This document shows, piece by piece, positions 19,701 through 30,855 of a DNA stretch of 64,000 bases. The position numbers and the translations under genes were made by a program. Source of the stretch: Russula earlei (taxonomy: Eukaryota > Basidiomycota > Agaricomycetes > Russulales > Russulaceae); NCBI GenBank assembly GCA_025769875.1, contig JAGFNK010000014.1, positions 186,001-250,000 of the forward strand, given 5' to 3'. The notes below the pieces were generated by a model that did not search any database, was not told where the DNA came from, and saw only the letters and a list, made by a program, of their open reading frames with translations. How positions within the stretch are numbered: the first letter of the stretch is position 1; each line of letters opens with the position of its first letter.

Positions 19701-21054
19701 GTGTGCGTGTGCCTCCCTCTCTCCTTTCACTCACTAAGGAACCTTATAGAATCTCCCCAGCCCCTAAAAGGGCTAGATATATCTAATAAGTGTTCCCTTG
19801 TATTGCACAATGTACAAATTAGTGCAGGAAGTAGTTCCCTGCATAGTGAATGTAACACAAATTGTTTGAGATGTAGAGGAAAGCACAACTTGAGTAAAAT
19901 GGGATCCTTATGGCTCCTGGACTCTGGCATGTCCACACACTTCACCTTCAAAATAAAAGACTTTATAGAGTATATGCTGGCTTTGCTGCATGAAAGATCC
20001 CCTGTGAAAACTGCCGATAACACAATCTATGTGGAAGGCAAAGGTGCTGTGTTGCTTTGGCACACTGTCAACTCTAAGATAGTTGTCACATGCATTTCTC
20101 CTGTCCTCTATATTCAGGAAAATTAACACTTGGATATTATCTATGGGGGAGTTTTTACAACAAGGGATGCATGCATTAGGGAATAATAGACATATTTCCC
20201 TACAAAAAAACAGACAAATAATCCTGTCCTCCTACCCCTTATTCCTGGTTCAAACCACATATTGGTTAGATGCCTCAATTGAAAGCATGCAAGCGCATTC
20301 TCTTATCTACATGGTAGATTATGATGTCATTCACTGATGCCTTGGCCACCCATCTAAGGATGTCATAACACATGCAAAGACACATACCAAGGGTCTCCCT
20401 GAAGACCTGAAAATCCCTCAGGAACAGCCAGTATGTCCTGGCTGTGCGCAAGGCAAGATGCCTGTGTCTGTGCACCCTCCTTCTGAAACTCATGCTTCCA
20501 CACCGTTCAAGCATATCCACTTGGACCTTAAGAGCTTCCCTGTGAAGTCATATCATAAGTACAAATATTTTGTCAGTTTCATTGACAATTATTCCTCCTA
20601 TGCATGGATTACACTCTTAAAAAATAAAAAGTCAACCATAATGGCTGTCAGGCAATTCCTTGCTATGGTCAAGAACCAATATAAAGCAGGAATTAAAGAG
20701 TGGATGTCTGATGCTGGTGGAGAGTACAAATCCAAGGCCTTTGACAATGTTCTAAAGGATGAAGGAATTAAAATCCGGCAAAGTGCCCCCTACACTCCAC
20801 AACAGAATGGACGTGCAGAGCGCTTTATGTGCACTGTAATGGACAAAGCTCAGGCAATGTGCCTTGAAGCTTGTCTACCTCCCTCCTGGTGGGAATTTGC
20901 AGTGAATCATGGGACACACTGTTACAATAGGACACCAGCCAGATGCCTTCAATGGCATACACTCTATGAAGTCCTAAAGAATGAGGTCCCTGATATCTCA
21001 CACCTCAGAGTATTTGGTTGCGGTGCATATGTGCACATACCAGAAAAGTGTTGA
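19701..21054 (+). pseudogene. Copia protease and integrase
   Basis: Protease motif WLLDSGMSTHFT (family usually DSGA) at about 19910. A frameshift near 20120 separates it from LSMGEFLQQGMHALGNNRHI. TGA at 20335-20337 precedes CLGHPSKDV, the start of the integrase zinc region (CPGCAQGKM). The integrase core shows the three catalytic acidic residues in HLDLKSF, SDAGGEYKS and NGRAERFM, then the WWEFAV and FGCGAYVHIP motifs. TGA at 21052-21054 ends the frame; the protein continues beyond it (LLPKSELMIYLSHTEGIKA). Confidence 0.9.
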
Positions 21055-23289
21055 GTCAATAAGCTTTTACCTAAAAGTGAGCTAATGATCTACCTCAGTC
21101 ACACTGAGGGGATCAAAGCCTCACTCTTTATGAGGTTCCCTAATAACATGCTTTACACTAATGCTACCGCCCTCTATGATGAGACCCTGTACCACAAATA
21201 TGACAAAGCGTGCACTAAAGGTACCACATGGATTAATGAGCTGCATGAGGAACTACCGCAACAACCTGTCAAAGACACCATTCCTGGTGTTGATGACCCA
21301 TTCCCTACAATCAAAAGTGAGGATGATGAGCAGCCTATACAGGTGCCACAAGAAGAGGAATGTGAGCAAACACCCATCCCTCCTACACCGTCCCCTCCTC
21401 CCATTGAAGAGCCTGTACCTCTTTGAAGGTCTCAGCGGTTGAGGAAAGTACCTACCCATCCTGGCAACATCTATGGTGAATGCAGACACCCCACAGAAGT
21501 GGAGAAAGATGTTTGGCACACATGCACATGGAAAACAATGACAGAAAACCAACCCAGTAGCTCTGGTGAGGATAGTATGTCAGGATTGGCCACACCAGGC
21601 CCTTACCCTCCTGTCATCCTTGATGATCAACTGCCACAAGCCTCTGAGGATGAGGTAGAAGACATTCTATGTCTAGCAAGGGAAGGGGGAGTCAAATTTC
21701 TGAACTATCTGCTCACCCAAGCAGTTCCATTAAGTTCAGAAGCACCTGATACTGCAAAGATTCGCGAATGGACCTTCAGGGACATTCTACAAATGCCAAG
21801 TGAACTCCAAAAGGAGTGGAAAGATGCTTGTCACGAGGAGTTGGAATCCCTCCACAGATGCAAAGTCTTCAAACTAGTCAATCCTCCCAAGGATCGCAAA
21901 ATAATTAAAAATAGATGGGTATTTGACCTTAAGTCTGATGGTTGTAAAACAGCCAGACTAGTCACCAAAGGCTTCTCCCAAGTAGAAGGCATTGACTATG
22001 ATGAAATATTCTCACCTGTGGTATGGTTTGAGACAGTCTGCCTGATGATTGCGCTCGCAGTGCTCAAAAACTGGCACATTTGCGGACTAGATGTCAAGAC
22101 TGCCTTTCTCTATGGTGAGCTCAATGAAGAGCTCTATATGGAGCAGCCTGAGGGCTTCAAAATAAAAGGCCAAGAGCATAAAGTCATGCACCTAAAATGT
22201 GCAATATATGGACTCAAGCAAGCAGCACTTGCATGGTGGAAAGCCCTTGACAAGTCCATGGCCTCGCTCAGCCTCATTTGCCTTATGTATGACTCTGGGC
22301 TCTTTGTTAGTAAAGACAAGAGCATCATAGCCATCATCTATGTTGATGATGTGCTCTTCTTTGGAGCAGACAAAAAACAAATCAATAAAACAAAGGAGCG
22401 CTTCATGAAGCTCTGGGAATGTTGAGATCTGGGCAATGCCCAAGAATTTCTACACATGCACATTATACGCAAGTCTGGCCAGATACATCTGGACCAGACT
22501 GAATATCTAAAGAAAGTGCTGCAGCATTTTGACTTGCTTAACGCAAATCCTGCTCCTACTCCACTACCAGAGGGCTATCACCCCTCTCCCAACACTTCTG
22601 CTGCTGACCCAGCCTTATGGTCAAAATTCCAGCAAGTTATAGGATCACTCCTATACATAATGCTTGGAACGCATCCAGACATAGCCTTTGCAGTCACTAA
22701 GTTGTCGCAACATGCTGCCAATCCCTCAGAGGATCATTTAAATCATGCATTCTATATTTGCCAATACCTCTTGGGAACCGCTAATTATGCCTTGGTCTAT
22801 GATGGACCATCTAATGGCAGCTTAATGGCATATGCGGACTCTGACTGGGCTTCTGATCCGACTAATTGGAAGTCCACAACAGGCTATATGGTGAACCTGG
22901 CTGGAGCAATATTTTTGTGGAACTCATGAGTGCAGAAAACAGTTGTGCTCTCCTCCACAGAAGCCGAGTACATGTTGCTCTCTGACACGAGCAGACAGTT
23001 GGTTTGGATTAAATCCTTACTAACAGAACCTGGCATCAATCTTGCTCCCATCCCACTGTTTGGTGATAACCAAGGCTCAATATTCTTAGCCTCCAACCCT
23101 GTACAAGAAAAGTGCATCAAACACATTGATTTGCGCTATCACTTCATTCGTGAAGTCATACAAAATAAACAGGTGGAGCTATTCTTTATTGAAGGGGCTA
23201 ACAACCCAGCCAACATGTTCACCAAGAACCTTGGTTGTGTCAAATTCCTCAAATTCAGGGAGCAGCTAGGACTAACATTCTACCCCTGA
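21055..23289 (+). pseudogene. Copia reverse transcriptase and RNase H
   Basis: After an acidic, Pro-rich linker (TGA at 21424-21426) the RT domain begins: KEWKDACHEELESLHRCKVF, NRWVFDLKSDG, ARLVTKGFSQVEGIDYDEIF, CGLDVKTAFLYGELNEELYM and QPEGF, with the catalytic IYVDDVLFFG. TGA 22423-22425 precedes DLGNAQEFLHMHI. The RNase H region includes YADSDWASDPTNWKSTTGY, TGA 22927-22929, VQKTVVLSSTEAEYM, FGDNQGSIFLA, KHIDLRYHFIRE and NMFTKNLG. All stops are TGA at positions usually occupied by Arg. The frame is otherwise well preserved. Confidence 0.93.
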
Positions 23290-23329
23290 ACATTGGAAAA
23301 TGCTCATGGCATCTACCGATGCACTTAGC

Positions 23330-23338
23330 AAGGGGGAG
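23330..23338 (+). promoter_or_regulatory. Copia polypurine tract
   Basis: AAGGGGGAG immediately before the 3' LTR. Confidence 0.65.
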
Positions 23339-24690
23339 TGTTGAACCGGAACCCAAATGGATCAAATAAGGCAAAGACCTTCATACAAGGTTCAAGATCT
23401 GTTTAGAGATGTTACATGTCAGACAGAACTTTAGCATATGCACTTATGGCAATAGGGTTATGCATACTATGCTATCTATCACAAGATGCAGCCTTATGCT
23501 GTGTCTAGAACATTTCCACATCACACGTGACTGTGTGTGTGATATAGTGGACACCTGTAGTCACCTCTTTTGGACTTAGGAACAGCCCTGGGTCATAGAG
23601 GTATAAATACCATACATGTAGATGAGTATATAGATCACTCTGCACCTCAATATTGTCATGAACCATTCTCTGGAGAGGGCCCTTGAAGGACCCTTCCTTA
23701 TAGGAGGAAACCCAGCCTCCATGGTGTCACCCTGTTCACATGAGCAAAAGGGGTGAGTAGAGGTGTCCACAATATCGCATGCACATTGTCGCATGAGCAA
23801 TTCTCGGCACAATCGACATACAGCAAGCCCCACTTAAGGGCAACCCTTCTAGCAATAAAGGACAGTATTAGGGCCTTCCTAGGGACCCTTTAGGACGACT
23901 CTAGGTGCTCTACAATAAACACTAACCTGGTGTCAAAGACCCTACAACGCGTTATTAGACCAACTCTAATAACCATAGAACGAACTATAAGGCAATACTA
24001 AGGACCTTAATAGAAGTATTAGGGTCGACTCTAAGGACCCTAATAGAACTATATAAGGGCCTTATAAGATAACACTATTCCCTAACCAAACTACAAGTCC
24101 TCAAATGACCGGCCCTAAACTAACTAGCAGAAAATAAATCAGGTGCTCGCACGTGCACTAAAACAGTGAACACGTGGACAGTGAAAGCTCTTACTCATCA
24201 AGAGAAGCCTTCTTACTCAGCAGCTTACTGAGCATGACTGAGCATGCTCAGTAAGCATACTCTGACTCCTTACTCAGCACTCTATTGTGCTTGATAACAA
24301 GGTTATGACTTGTTCCCTGTTTAGCAGTTCTCTTGTAGTATATAAGCGCTCAATAAAGTAGCGGACAGTCCTCAGACTGTCCATTTGTTTATGGCACTCT
24401 CCATCCCTGAGATACTCCTTTAAGGACCGTCTCCTTGTGACTATCCTGGCCTCCTCTCTGCATGACTGCTCGACTCTCACAGTAACAGTACCTCTTTGGT
24501 ATTTGTTACTACTCTGGACTCTACTCCTTGCCCACACCATCTTGGACGTTTATCAACTCGTCTTCGAACTTACCCCTCGCTCTTGAACTGGATAGTTCAA
24601 CAGTGAGTCTTGACAAATATCACTTGAGCATTAGCACAACCTCTAAGGTGGGTTGCTTGGCCTGTTAGCTGTGCTCTATGCTGTGCAACA
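23339..24690 (+). repeat. Copia 3' LTR, split by a solo LTR
   Basis: Parts 23339-23653 and 24621-24690, with the duplicated AATAT between. Colinear with 8606-8988, ends GTGCAACA, then the target duplication ATGTT. Confidence 0.92.
23654..24615 (+). mobile_element. Solo LTR, 962-bp family (copy 1)
   Basis: TGTCATGAACC...AGTCTTGACA, with TGTCA/TGACA inverted ends, flanked by AATAT at 23649-23653 and 24616-24620. It contains GTAGTATATAAGCGC (TATA) followed by CAGACTGTCCATTTG. Same family as 30856-32786 and 31684-32645. Confidence 0.93.
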
Positions 24691-25005
24691 ATGTTATGTG
24701 TTAGACAGAACTTTAGTATATGTGCATATGGCAATAGGGTTACACATACTAGGCTATCTATCACAAGATGTAGCCTTATGCTGCATCTAGAATGTTTCCA
24801 CATCATGTGTCACTGAGAGCACAATATAGTGGACACCTGTAGTCACCTCTATTAGACTTAGGAACAACCCTGGGTCATAGAGGTATTAATACCATACATG
24901 TAGATGAGTATACACATTGCTCTACACCCCAATATCACTCGAGCATTAGCACAACCTCTAAGGTGGGTTGCTTGGCCTGTTAGCTGTGCTCTATGCTGTG
25001 CAACA

Positions 25006-26050
25006 AGCCAAAGACTGTGTGGGCTTCAGAAAGGCAAAAAAACACAAAGGGATTCAACATGTCACACTTTTGAATGGTGGAGGGGGCTGTGTAGTGACTA
25101 GCATGCAACTTCTCACAATGAAGAACAATTTGCCCACCATCACCTCCACATTGCCCACTCCTGCCCCCATTGTCCCTGCCATCCCCACACACCCAGCATT
25201 GCCTGTCATCACCTTCACATCTCCTGCTCCCATCACCTTTGTGGTTCCAGTGCCTCCAACCCTGTCTATCATCACTTCACCCTCAAGTGCCTCTGCTTCA
25301 CCAGCTTCACCAATTGCCATTGCCTTCATCCCACCTGTCATCATTGATCTAGTCACTCCCATTCCTGCCATCACATCCACGCCAACCACAGTTGCCTTGT
25401 CCACCCCCTTAGTAGCCCCCATCTTGCCTATAGCCATTGCCACATTGTCCACCATGCCTCTCACACCTGCTGCCCTGATAGCCCCACCTACCCTGCCTGT
25501 TCCCATCACCTTAGCTCAGCCTGCTGCCACCCTCTTAGTTTCACCCTCAGTCTCAGTCAACATCATACCTAACACCAAAGTCTCAGTCACACACAATACC
25601 AGCAACAAAGCACCATTGTCACCTCAAGCCACCAGCACCACCCAAGAAGACCAAGCCTCAAACCTGAGCCCAGCAACACCATCCCACAGAAAGATCAACA
25701 GCCACCACAATGACATCACCACAGGAGAAGTCACCAGCACAAGGGCCACACCACACCACACCTCCCCTTCCACTGCCCCCCCATCCACCCATACTGTCAC
25801 CAACCCACCAACCATGCAGCTTACTTAAGGTACCTAGCACTCGGTCAGTCACACATAGTCACCAGACACATAATGAAAACCTTAAAGCACCATTTGAACC
25901 TTACATTGTTGATGAGACAGGTAAAAACACTGTAATTGGAGGTTTGGGGGGGGGGGCAAGGAAAAAAGACAATGTAATACTGTGTGCATACAGGAATTAA
26001 CTAAACACTCTTGATCTGATTCTGCCTGCCTTGAAGGAAGAGCCCAGCAA
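25006..26050. other. Decayed transposon flank, Pro/Thr-rich frame
   Basis: Sequence interrupted by the older LTR at 8530. A long plus-strand frame rich in Pro, Thr, Ile and Val is most simply low-complexity CCA/ATC-type sequence. At about 25799-25850 CAGCTTACTTAAGGTACC and its surroundings are repeated in inverted orientation at about 30484-30533, showing that two copies of the same decayed gene lie here. A G11 run occurs near 25946. Confidence 0.4.
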
Positions 26051-26051
26051 A

Positions 26052-26564
26052 TCAAGGCTGATCACAAAGGCCTGCATGTGCTTTGAGGTGGGACTTGAGC
26101 TGGCAAACCAGCTCATTGACAGTGCCCAACATCTTGAGTCCAAGCACACCAGAGAGTGCAATAAGGTTGTCTTTGTGTTTATATGAGGAAAGTGGTTCTG
26201 TAAAATATGAGTGCATCATTGTAAATAGACATTGAGACTCACTGTTGAAAACCTTAGACCATACGTCCTCAGAGATTTGTGCATCACAAGCTGCTTCATT
26301 GGTCATCTTTTGAGCTGCCTTCTCAGCAGCCTCTCTTGTGAGCCAGGCCTTCTCTTCCTGTTCAGTGAGCCACTGCACCTGAACTTCAGGATGGGCAACA
26401 AAATGTGTGCTTGTCTTCACAGAATGGCACATCTTGCACTTCTGATTTTCCAACTCTGTCCTGGCATCAGATGCTCCACACTTCATGATGGCACAGTGTG
26501 CATTACTGGAGCTGGTCTCTGCCCTGGCTTGAAGGATCTCCCTTCCCATCAGCTCCACTGTCAA
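26052..26564 (-). pseudogene. C-terminal part of a pogo/DDE-type transposase
   Basis: The minus-strand frame has a coiled, Ala/Glu/Arg-rich stretch (TEQEEKAWLTREAAEKAAQK) preceded by a Cys motif (CKMCHSVKTSTHFVAHPEV). It ends with LSSYKHKDNLIALSGVLGL and TVNELVCQLKSHLKAHAG, which looks like a SAP-type DNA-binding helix pair. I associate this tail with basidiomycete CENP-B-like DDE transposases, which fits the DDE domain at 27960-28972 on the same strand. Upstream of 26564 a stop (TGA) interrupts the frame. Family placement is an inference. Confidence 0.5.
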
Positions 26565-26984
26565 CCAGAGTCAAGAGAGCTCTGAACTCATCTCCTGGAA
26601 TGTAGTGGGGATTGGTGCATGGTGAGAACCAAATGTGATTGAGAGAGACATCACAGGGGAAGAACTCGCCCTTTGAGAGTGAGTGAAGGGGGGGATGAGC
26701 CAGAGAGGGTCTCAGCTGGTGGACATGTCACATGGATGCTCTGACACATTTTGCATAATGGCTGAAGTGTGTTCATTGTCTGTTGTAGGAAAGTAAGAGG
26801 ATGGAGCCAAATTAAGCAAGACATGCAGATGTGAAGCAAGGGGAGCCAGTGAAGGGATGGGGGGGTTGCAGAAGACATGACAGAAGGTGTCACCAACTGG
26901 GGGCGGTGTTGCTGACAAATTGATTTATGTGCAAGACGTGCGCACTGAGTTGAGCAAGATGACAAGTTCTCACAAGAATCGGGG
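26565..26984 (-). pseudogene. Pro/Ser-rich linker of the pogo-like transposase, decayed
   Basis: Minus-strand reading gives Pro/Ser/His-rich sequence (PPIPSLAPLASHLHVLLNL, ITFGSHHAPIPTTFQEM) in two frames broken by stops, as expected for the linker between the DDE domain and the C-terminal tail. Confidence 0.35.
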
Positions 26985-27959
26985 TTCTTGGTGACAACAC
27001 AGCAAGAGCTAGTGTGTACCGCAGAGGGAGGGAACAGCGAGTAAGTCTTCGCGTTCGAAGACTTTAGGAGATGAAAAGAGTTTCTGGGATGTTTGCTTGA
27101 TTTCCTGCAAGCCTACAGCTCCAAAGCTATAATCCGGTGATATTCACAAGAGAACAAGCTTAAGGCTTGTTCTTGCGTACTGACAGGTTTATATAGATGA
27201 ATGTCTCCTATATCAAATAGTAGGCATGAGGCAGAGGGGAGGTGATCATATTAGAACACGCTGGAAAGTGGTGGTACATGCGAGGCAAAACGAGTCATAG
27301 AAAACACATGGGAATCATGAGGCTTTGTCTGGGTAGGCTTGTCCGGTTGCCAGTCTGGTCTGAGATGCCGGTACTTGTGACAGAAGGAGAACACAAACAT
27401 GGTGGTTGGTGAAGATATGACACAGGCGGTGGGAACACGCGAGTGGGCAAGACAGGCCGATGGACTGTTGACATGGCACGGGGTCAGGGATGCATGTAAA
27501 CGACGCGGAGCAGTGGTAGAGTACGAGAGGGGGACTTGTTTGAGGTGCACACGAAGGGTTTTCGAGAACAAGGAACACGACAATGATACATTTGCAGGCA
27601 ATAAGAGGCTACTTTATATCTTTTACAAGTATGTTACTTAAGGAATAAAATAGGAGAGTGTTTCTTAGGAGATTTTTGGAGTCAGGAACGGAAGTAAAAC
27701 AGTAATGAAAAACGTATAGTGGAAGGACTTTGGACTTCAACGGAAATAACACATTGCCTCTCTATGTGGCTGATGCGCTTGTTCCAGTTTTGGTGCGAGC
27801 GTGCGATTGAGTCGCGCGTTTGCATTTTTCTTGGATACGAGTCATGGAGCCAATATGAAATGTTCTTGATTTTCGCACATTTTCAGTTTTGATGTGGGTC
27901 GTACAAGGCCTGAGAAGTCACAGCAGAATGTATTTTTCCCCTGAGGGGAGTGGAAAAAA
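26985..27959. other. Unassigned 1-kb segment between transposase parts
   Basis: No protein similarity recognised on either strand. It carries ATCTATATAAACC on the minus strand, a possible TATA region of an LTR, but no clean TG...CA ends with a 5-bp duplication could be placed. A palindrome GGGATCA-AAAA-TGATCCC lies at its right edge (27963-27980). Confidence 0.35.
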
Positions 27960-29340
27960 TTAAGGGATCAAAAATGATCCCGGGGACATGCTGTGTTGCA
28001 CTTTCACGCTCCTGTGCAAGCACCCCTGGCGGCCCGAAACTGCCAGTGGTGGCAAGTCATTCACATGGTCTGGCAGTGGCGTGAAGTCCAAGTCATTGGA
28101 CTCTGTGTCCCAGTCAAATGCAACTGGGTCTTCATCCATTACATCAAGACCATCTTGTGCACACTCATCATCTTGTATGCCCTCATTGGTGTCTGAGCCA
28201 TCCCAGTCAGAGGAATCAGAGGGAAGGGGGGAGGATGAGGGAACATTGACAGGAAATGAGATTGGGACATGCTGAGTGGTGGAGTAAGCTTTGGAAGGTG
28301 CAAAATCGGCCTCAACGAAGATGGAGGGGTTGAAGGGGTGGATGCCGGTGGAGGAGAATGCAGACACAAGGAGCTTGTGGGTCATTGTCTGAGTGCACAC
28401 CTTCATGTACTTGACAATGACATTGTAACGCATGATGGGAATGTTTTCACAGATGCAGCAGTCACAATGAATGGACCAGTCCCACTGTGTGTGGCAAAAA
28501 ACTTTGACATCAAGCAGTTGGAGCTTGTGTGTGCACCTGGAGGGGAAGGTGATGACAATGATGTTATGTTGGTATGTGAGCACCTGGAATCCGTCAGTCT
28601 CAGGAGAGTTGTGACCATCAACAAAAAGGATGACAGGGTTGTCAGTGACCTTGTGGTCCAGAGCAAAGGGAATGAAGGCATGGTGGAACCATAACAAACC
28701 AATTTCATTGTCTGTCCACCCATTTTGGGATGTGACAATCCCCCCAATTGGGGCATCCAGATCAGATTCATGGTGGACTGGGAGAGGCCCATTTGAAAGG
28801 ACAAACACTGAGGGAACAGACAACCCAGAGGGTGAAATACACTTGATGATGGTGACAAGTTCAAGGGAATTGGAATGCATGCAATAAAATTTGCTTTTCT
28901 TGAGGGTGCATAGGTGAAAATATTTTTGTACTGTTTGTGGCCTCCACCAAGTTGCAAACCCTTCTCATCCATGTTCCAGATGTGCTCTGGTGAGAGGTTT
29001 GGGTGCTTGTCGTGGACCAGCTTGACTAGCTCAAAATATCAAGTTACATTTGAGATGTTGAAGTTCTGAGCACACTTGGGATCCAGATTACTTGGCTTTG
29101 ACAACTGAAGCTCCAGGTGCCACTTCTGGAAACAGCAGTGCCAGTTCTTGCCTGGGATGATGCCAGACATGTCATACCTGAGAGCTTTGACATTGTTCTG
29201 GTCCATTGGTTTAGCAATCAAGGCCTGGTGGCCTACCCAGGAAACTAGTGCACCCTCCTGTTCCTTCAAGAGCAGTTGCTGAGTCACATTTGCATCCTTC
29301 TTGCAACAATGCCCATTGATGCGATCACTGAGTGTCTGAA
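27960..29340 (-). pseudogene. Pogo/Tigger-like DDE transposase with HTH, decayed
   Basis: On the minus strand a CENP-B-type helix-turn-helix region is readable (QEGALVSWVGHQAL, GIIPGKNWHCCFQKWH), then FELVKLVHDKHPNLSPEHIW. The DDE domain starts at MDEKGLQLGG and continues ELVTIIKCISPSG, GWTDNEIGLLWF, NPVILFVDGHNSP, ITFPSRCTHKLQLLDVKVF, GIHPFNPSIF, then an acidic tail. Breaks: a TGA at 29039-29041 just after the HTH region and a frameshift near 28880 between KANF and LELVTI. The D of VDGH and the D of LLDV are the expected second and third acidic sites. Role: cut-and-paste transposase, inactive here. Confidence 0.75.
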
Positions 29341-29414
29341 GAGGAACCTAAGGGAATTTATAAGTGTTAGAGAACCAAATGACTGCTCCTCATGTTGTGG
29401 GCAATCGCAGCTGC

Positions 29415-30078
29415 TGTTGTAGTTTACCCCTTTCTTCGGTTCGTCCATAATCCTTCTCCTTATTGTTCTCCTTTGTTATCCTTGTCTCCACGGTTACGGT
29501 TTCATCCCTTGATGGTGATCCCCTATTGTGTTTCACCTACCATGTTTCGTCTATTGTGTTTCACTTATTGTGTTTCACCTATTGTGTTTCGTCTATTGTG
29601 TTTCACTTATTGTGTTTCACCTATTGTTGAGTTACTTTTGCTATTGATCTACCTTTATCTATTGTTCTGCTTATAGTAGTGTACAGCCTCGCTACATACA
29701 GTATTTAAGCGCCTGTAGAAGCTGGGGAATGCCCCAAGCTTAGCTTTGTCCCATTTCCTGTCGCATCCCTTTGCCCTGTAAATTGTCTCTCAATCACAAC
29801 TTGTGTTGTGCTGGCTTACACCTTGCTTGACTTGAGCACACCAGGGAACCCTTGTGTTCCTCTTCCTCCTCTGCCTCTCTCTCATCGCCCTCCTCTTCTG
29901 TAAAACCAGAAGATCGACTCTGTCTGCAGACTGAGTCATTGTCTGACTCAGCCTTGAGACGCTAAACCTCTGATTTGGTCTCCTTGAGCCGGCCCCCATT
30001 GAACCCTTGAACCAAGTCACAGGGACTTGGCCCCATTGAACCCTGAGCTAATGCTCTTACGGCCACGACACCATAACA
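29415..30078. mobile_element. Solo LTR, 664 bp, TSD GCTGC
   Basis: Starts TGTTGTAGTTTACC, ends CACCATAACA, flanked by GCTGC at 29410-29414 and 30079-30083. Contains CAGTATTTAAGCGCC as the probable TATA region and a tandem array at 29526-29628. Fragment 6309-6532 belongs to the same family. Confidence 0.88.
29526..29628 (+). repeat. Tandem repeat of about 15 bp inside the LTR
   Basis: About seven copies of TATTGTGTTTCACCT-like units, alternating endings CACCT, CGTC and CACT, so a higher-order period of about 45 bp is visible. Confidence 0.8.
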
Positions 30079-30083
30079 GCTGC

Positions 30084-30855
30084 TCGTCTACTTTTGAAGT
30101 GGCCCTCTTGCCACTTGGTGATTGCTCCTTGATTTTGGTCCTCATATGCATCATCTGTCCAGCATGATTGCTTTGTGCAGATGGGCGGCATGAATGAAAT
30201 GGTTTATTACACTGCAATGCAGGAGAGTGTTACAGGGGCTAATGAGAGGATGAGGATGAGGATGGCTTAGAGACATGTGATTAGCTGAGGATGCCAATTT
30301 GAAGCACCAACTTGAACTCTACCATTCTGTGTGAGATCTCTCCAAAAACATGAGGAAGGGGAAAACATCAAATGGGTATATTCTGACAAAAAAAAAACAT
30401 GGGTGGATTCACATTAATCACTACTTTTACCCCCCATTTGAAAGAAATCAAGATCATCATTTTCAGTGTGTCTACAAATTCTGACCAAGTGCTAGGTACC
30501 TTAAGTAAGCTGCACAGTTGGTGGGTCAGTGACAGTATGACCTCATCCACACATGCTGCCACCATCTGCAGTGGCAAAGACCTCATCGCCATGGCCATAA
30601 GATGATTACCAGAGACCCACTCATGTCTTGTTTTTGGATGCTGACCCCACACTCTCTAGCTCAATGACTATGGCAAGTGTTTGCAAGGCCAAGCATGCCA
30701 TTGTCACCAATACCTTCCACCTCTGCCAACTCCACCACAATGACAGCAGCAGCAGCAGCAACAGCAAAAGCAACAGCAATGGCAACAACTGCAACAACAC
30801 TAGCAGCACCATGTTGCCACTACACATTTGACTCACCACAAGCACACTATGCCCC
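30084..30855. other. Decayed transposon sequence with CAG-type microsatellite
   Basis: Minus-strand frame (30368-30652) contains THQLCSLLKVPSTWSEFVD, related to the plus-strand frame at about 25790 (THQPCSLLKVPSTRS). An AGC/ACA-rich microsatellite lies at 30742-30805. No intact gene. Confidence 0.4.

Larger units (their letters stand above)
8606..24690 (+). mobile_element. Ty1/copia LTR retrotransposon, complete boundaries, nested insertions
   Basis: 5' LTR 8606-8988; 3' LTR 23339-24690 (interrupted); target duplication ATGTT at 8601-8605 and 24691-24695. The internal order is gag, protease, integrase, reverse transcriptase, RNase H, which is copia order. It is interrupted by a gypsy element (9755-19225) in gag and by a solo LTR (23654-24615) in the 3' LTR. 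Without the insertions it would be about 5.6 kb. Five in-frame TGA codons and a frameshift near 20120 make it non-autonomous. Its two LTRs differ at well over a dozen sites, so it is clearly older than the gypsy element it carries. Confidence 0.95.
8531..25005 (+). mobile_element. Older solo LTR (copia family) split by the full copia element
   Basis: Pieces: 8531-8605 and 24696-25005 (the TSD ATGTT is repeated at 24691-24695). Together they give about 385 bp colinear with the LTRs of the element inserted inside it, starting TGTTGAACC and ending GTGCAACA. Flanks read GGCCA (8526-8530) and AGCCA (25006-25010), a 5-bp target duplication with one transition. Confidence 0.85.

Noticed and set aside
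6822..23000. Possible reassignment of TGA to Arg or Trp
   Set aside because: Host genes here end in TGA, TAA and TAG normally, and the TGA-in-frame pattern is restricted to transposon copies.
23654..24100. TTAGGG-like words (ATTAGGGTC, CCCTAATAG) suggesting telomere-like repeats
   Set aside because: They are scattered, imperfect and lie inside an LTR that occurs three times; not a telomere array.
24968..25828. Long Pro/Thr/Ile/Val-rich plus-strand frame
   Set aside because: Low-complexity CCA/ATC composition, no ATG context or domain, and it begins within LTR sequence; more likely decayed transposon DNA than a gene.
27963..27980. Helitron 3' hairpin
   Set aside because: The palindrome is perfect, but no CTRR end follows at the expected distance on either strand.
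30742..30805. Poly-Ala/Thr or poly-Leu proteins on either strand
   Set aside because: Produced by an AGC/ACA microsatellite.
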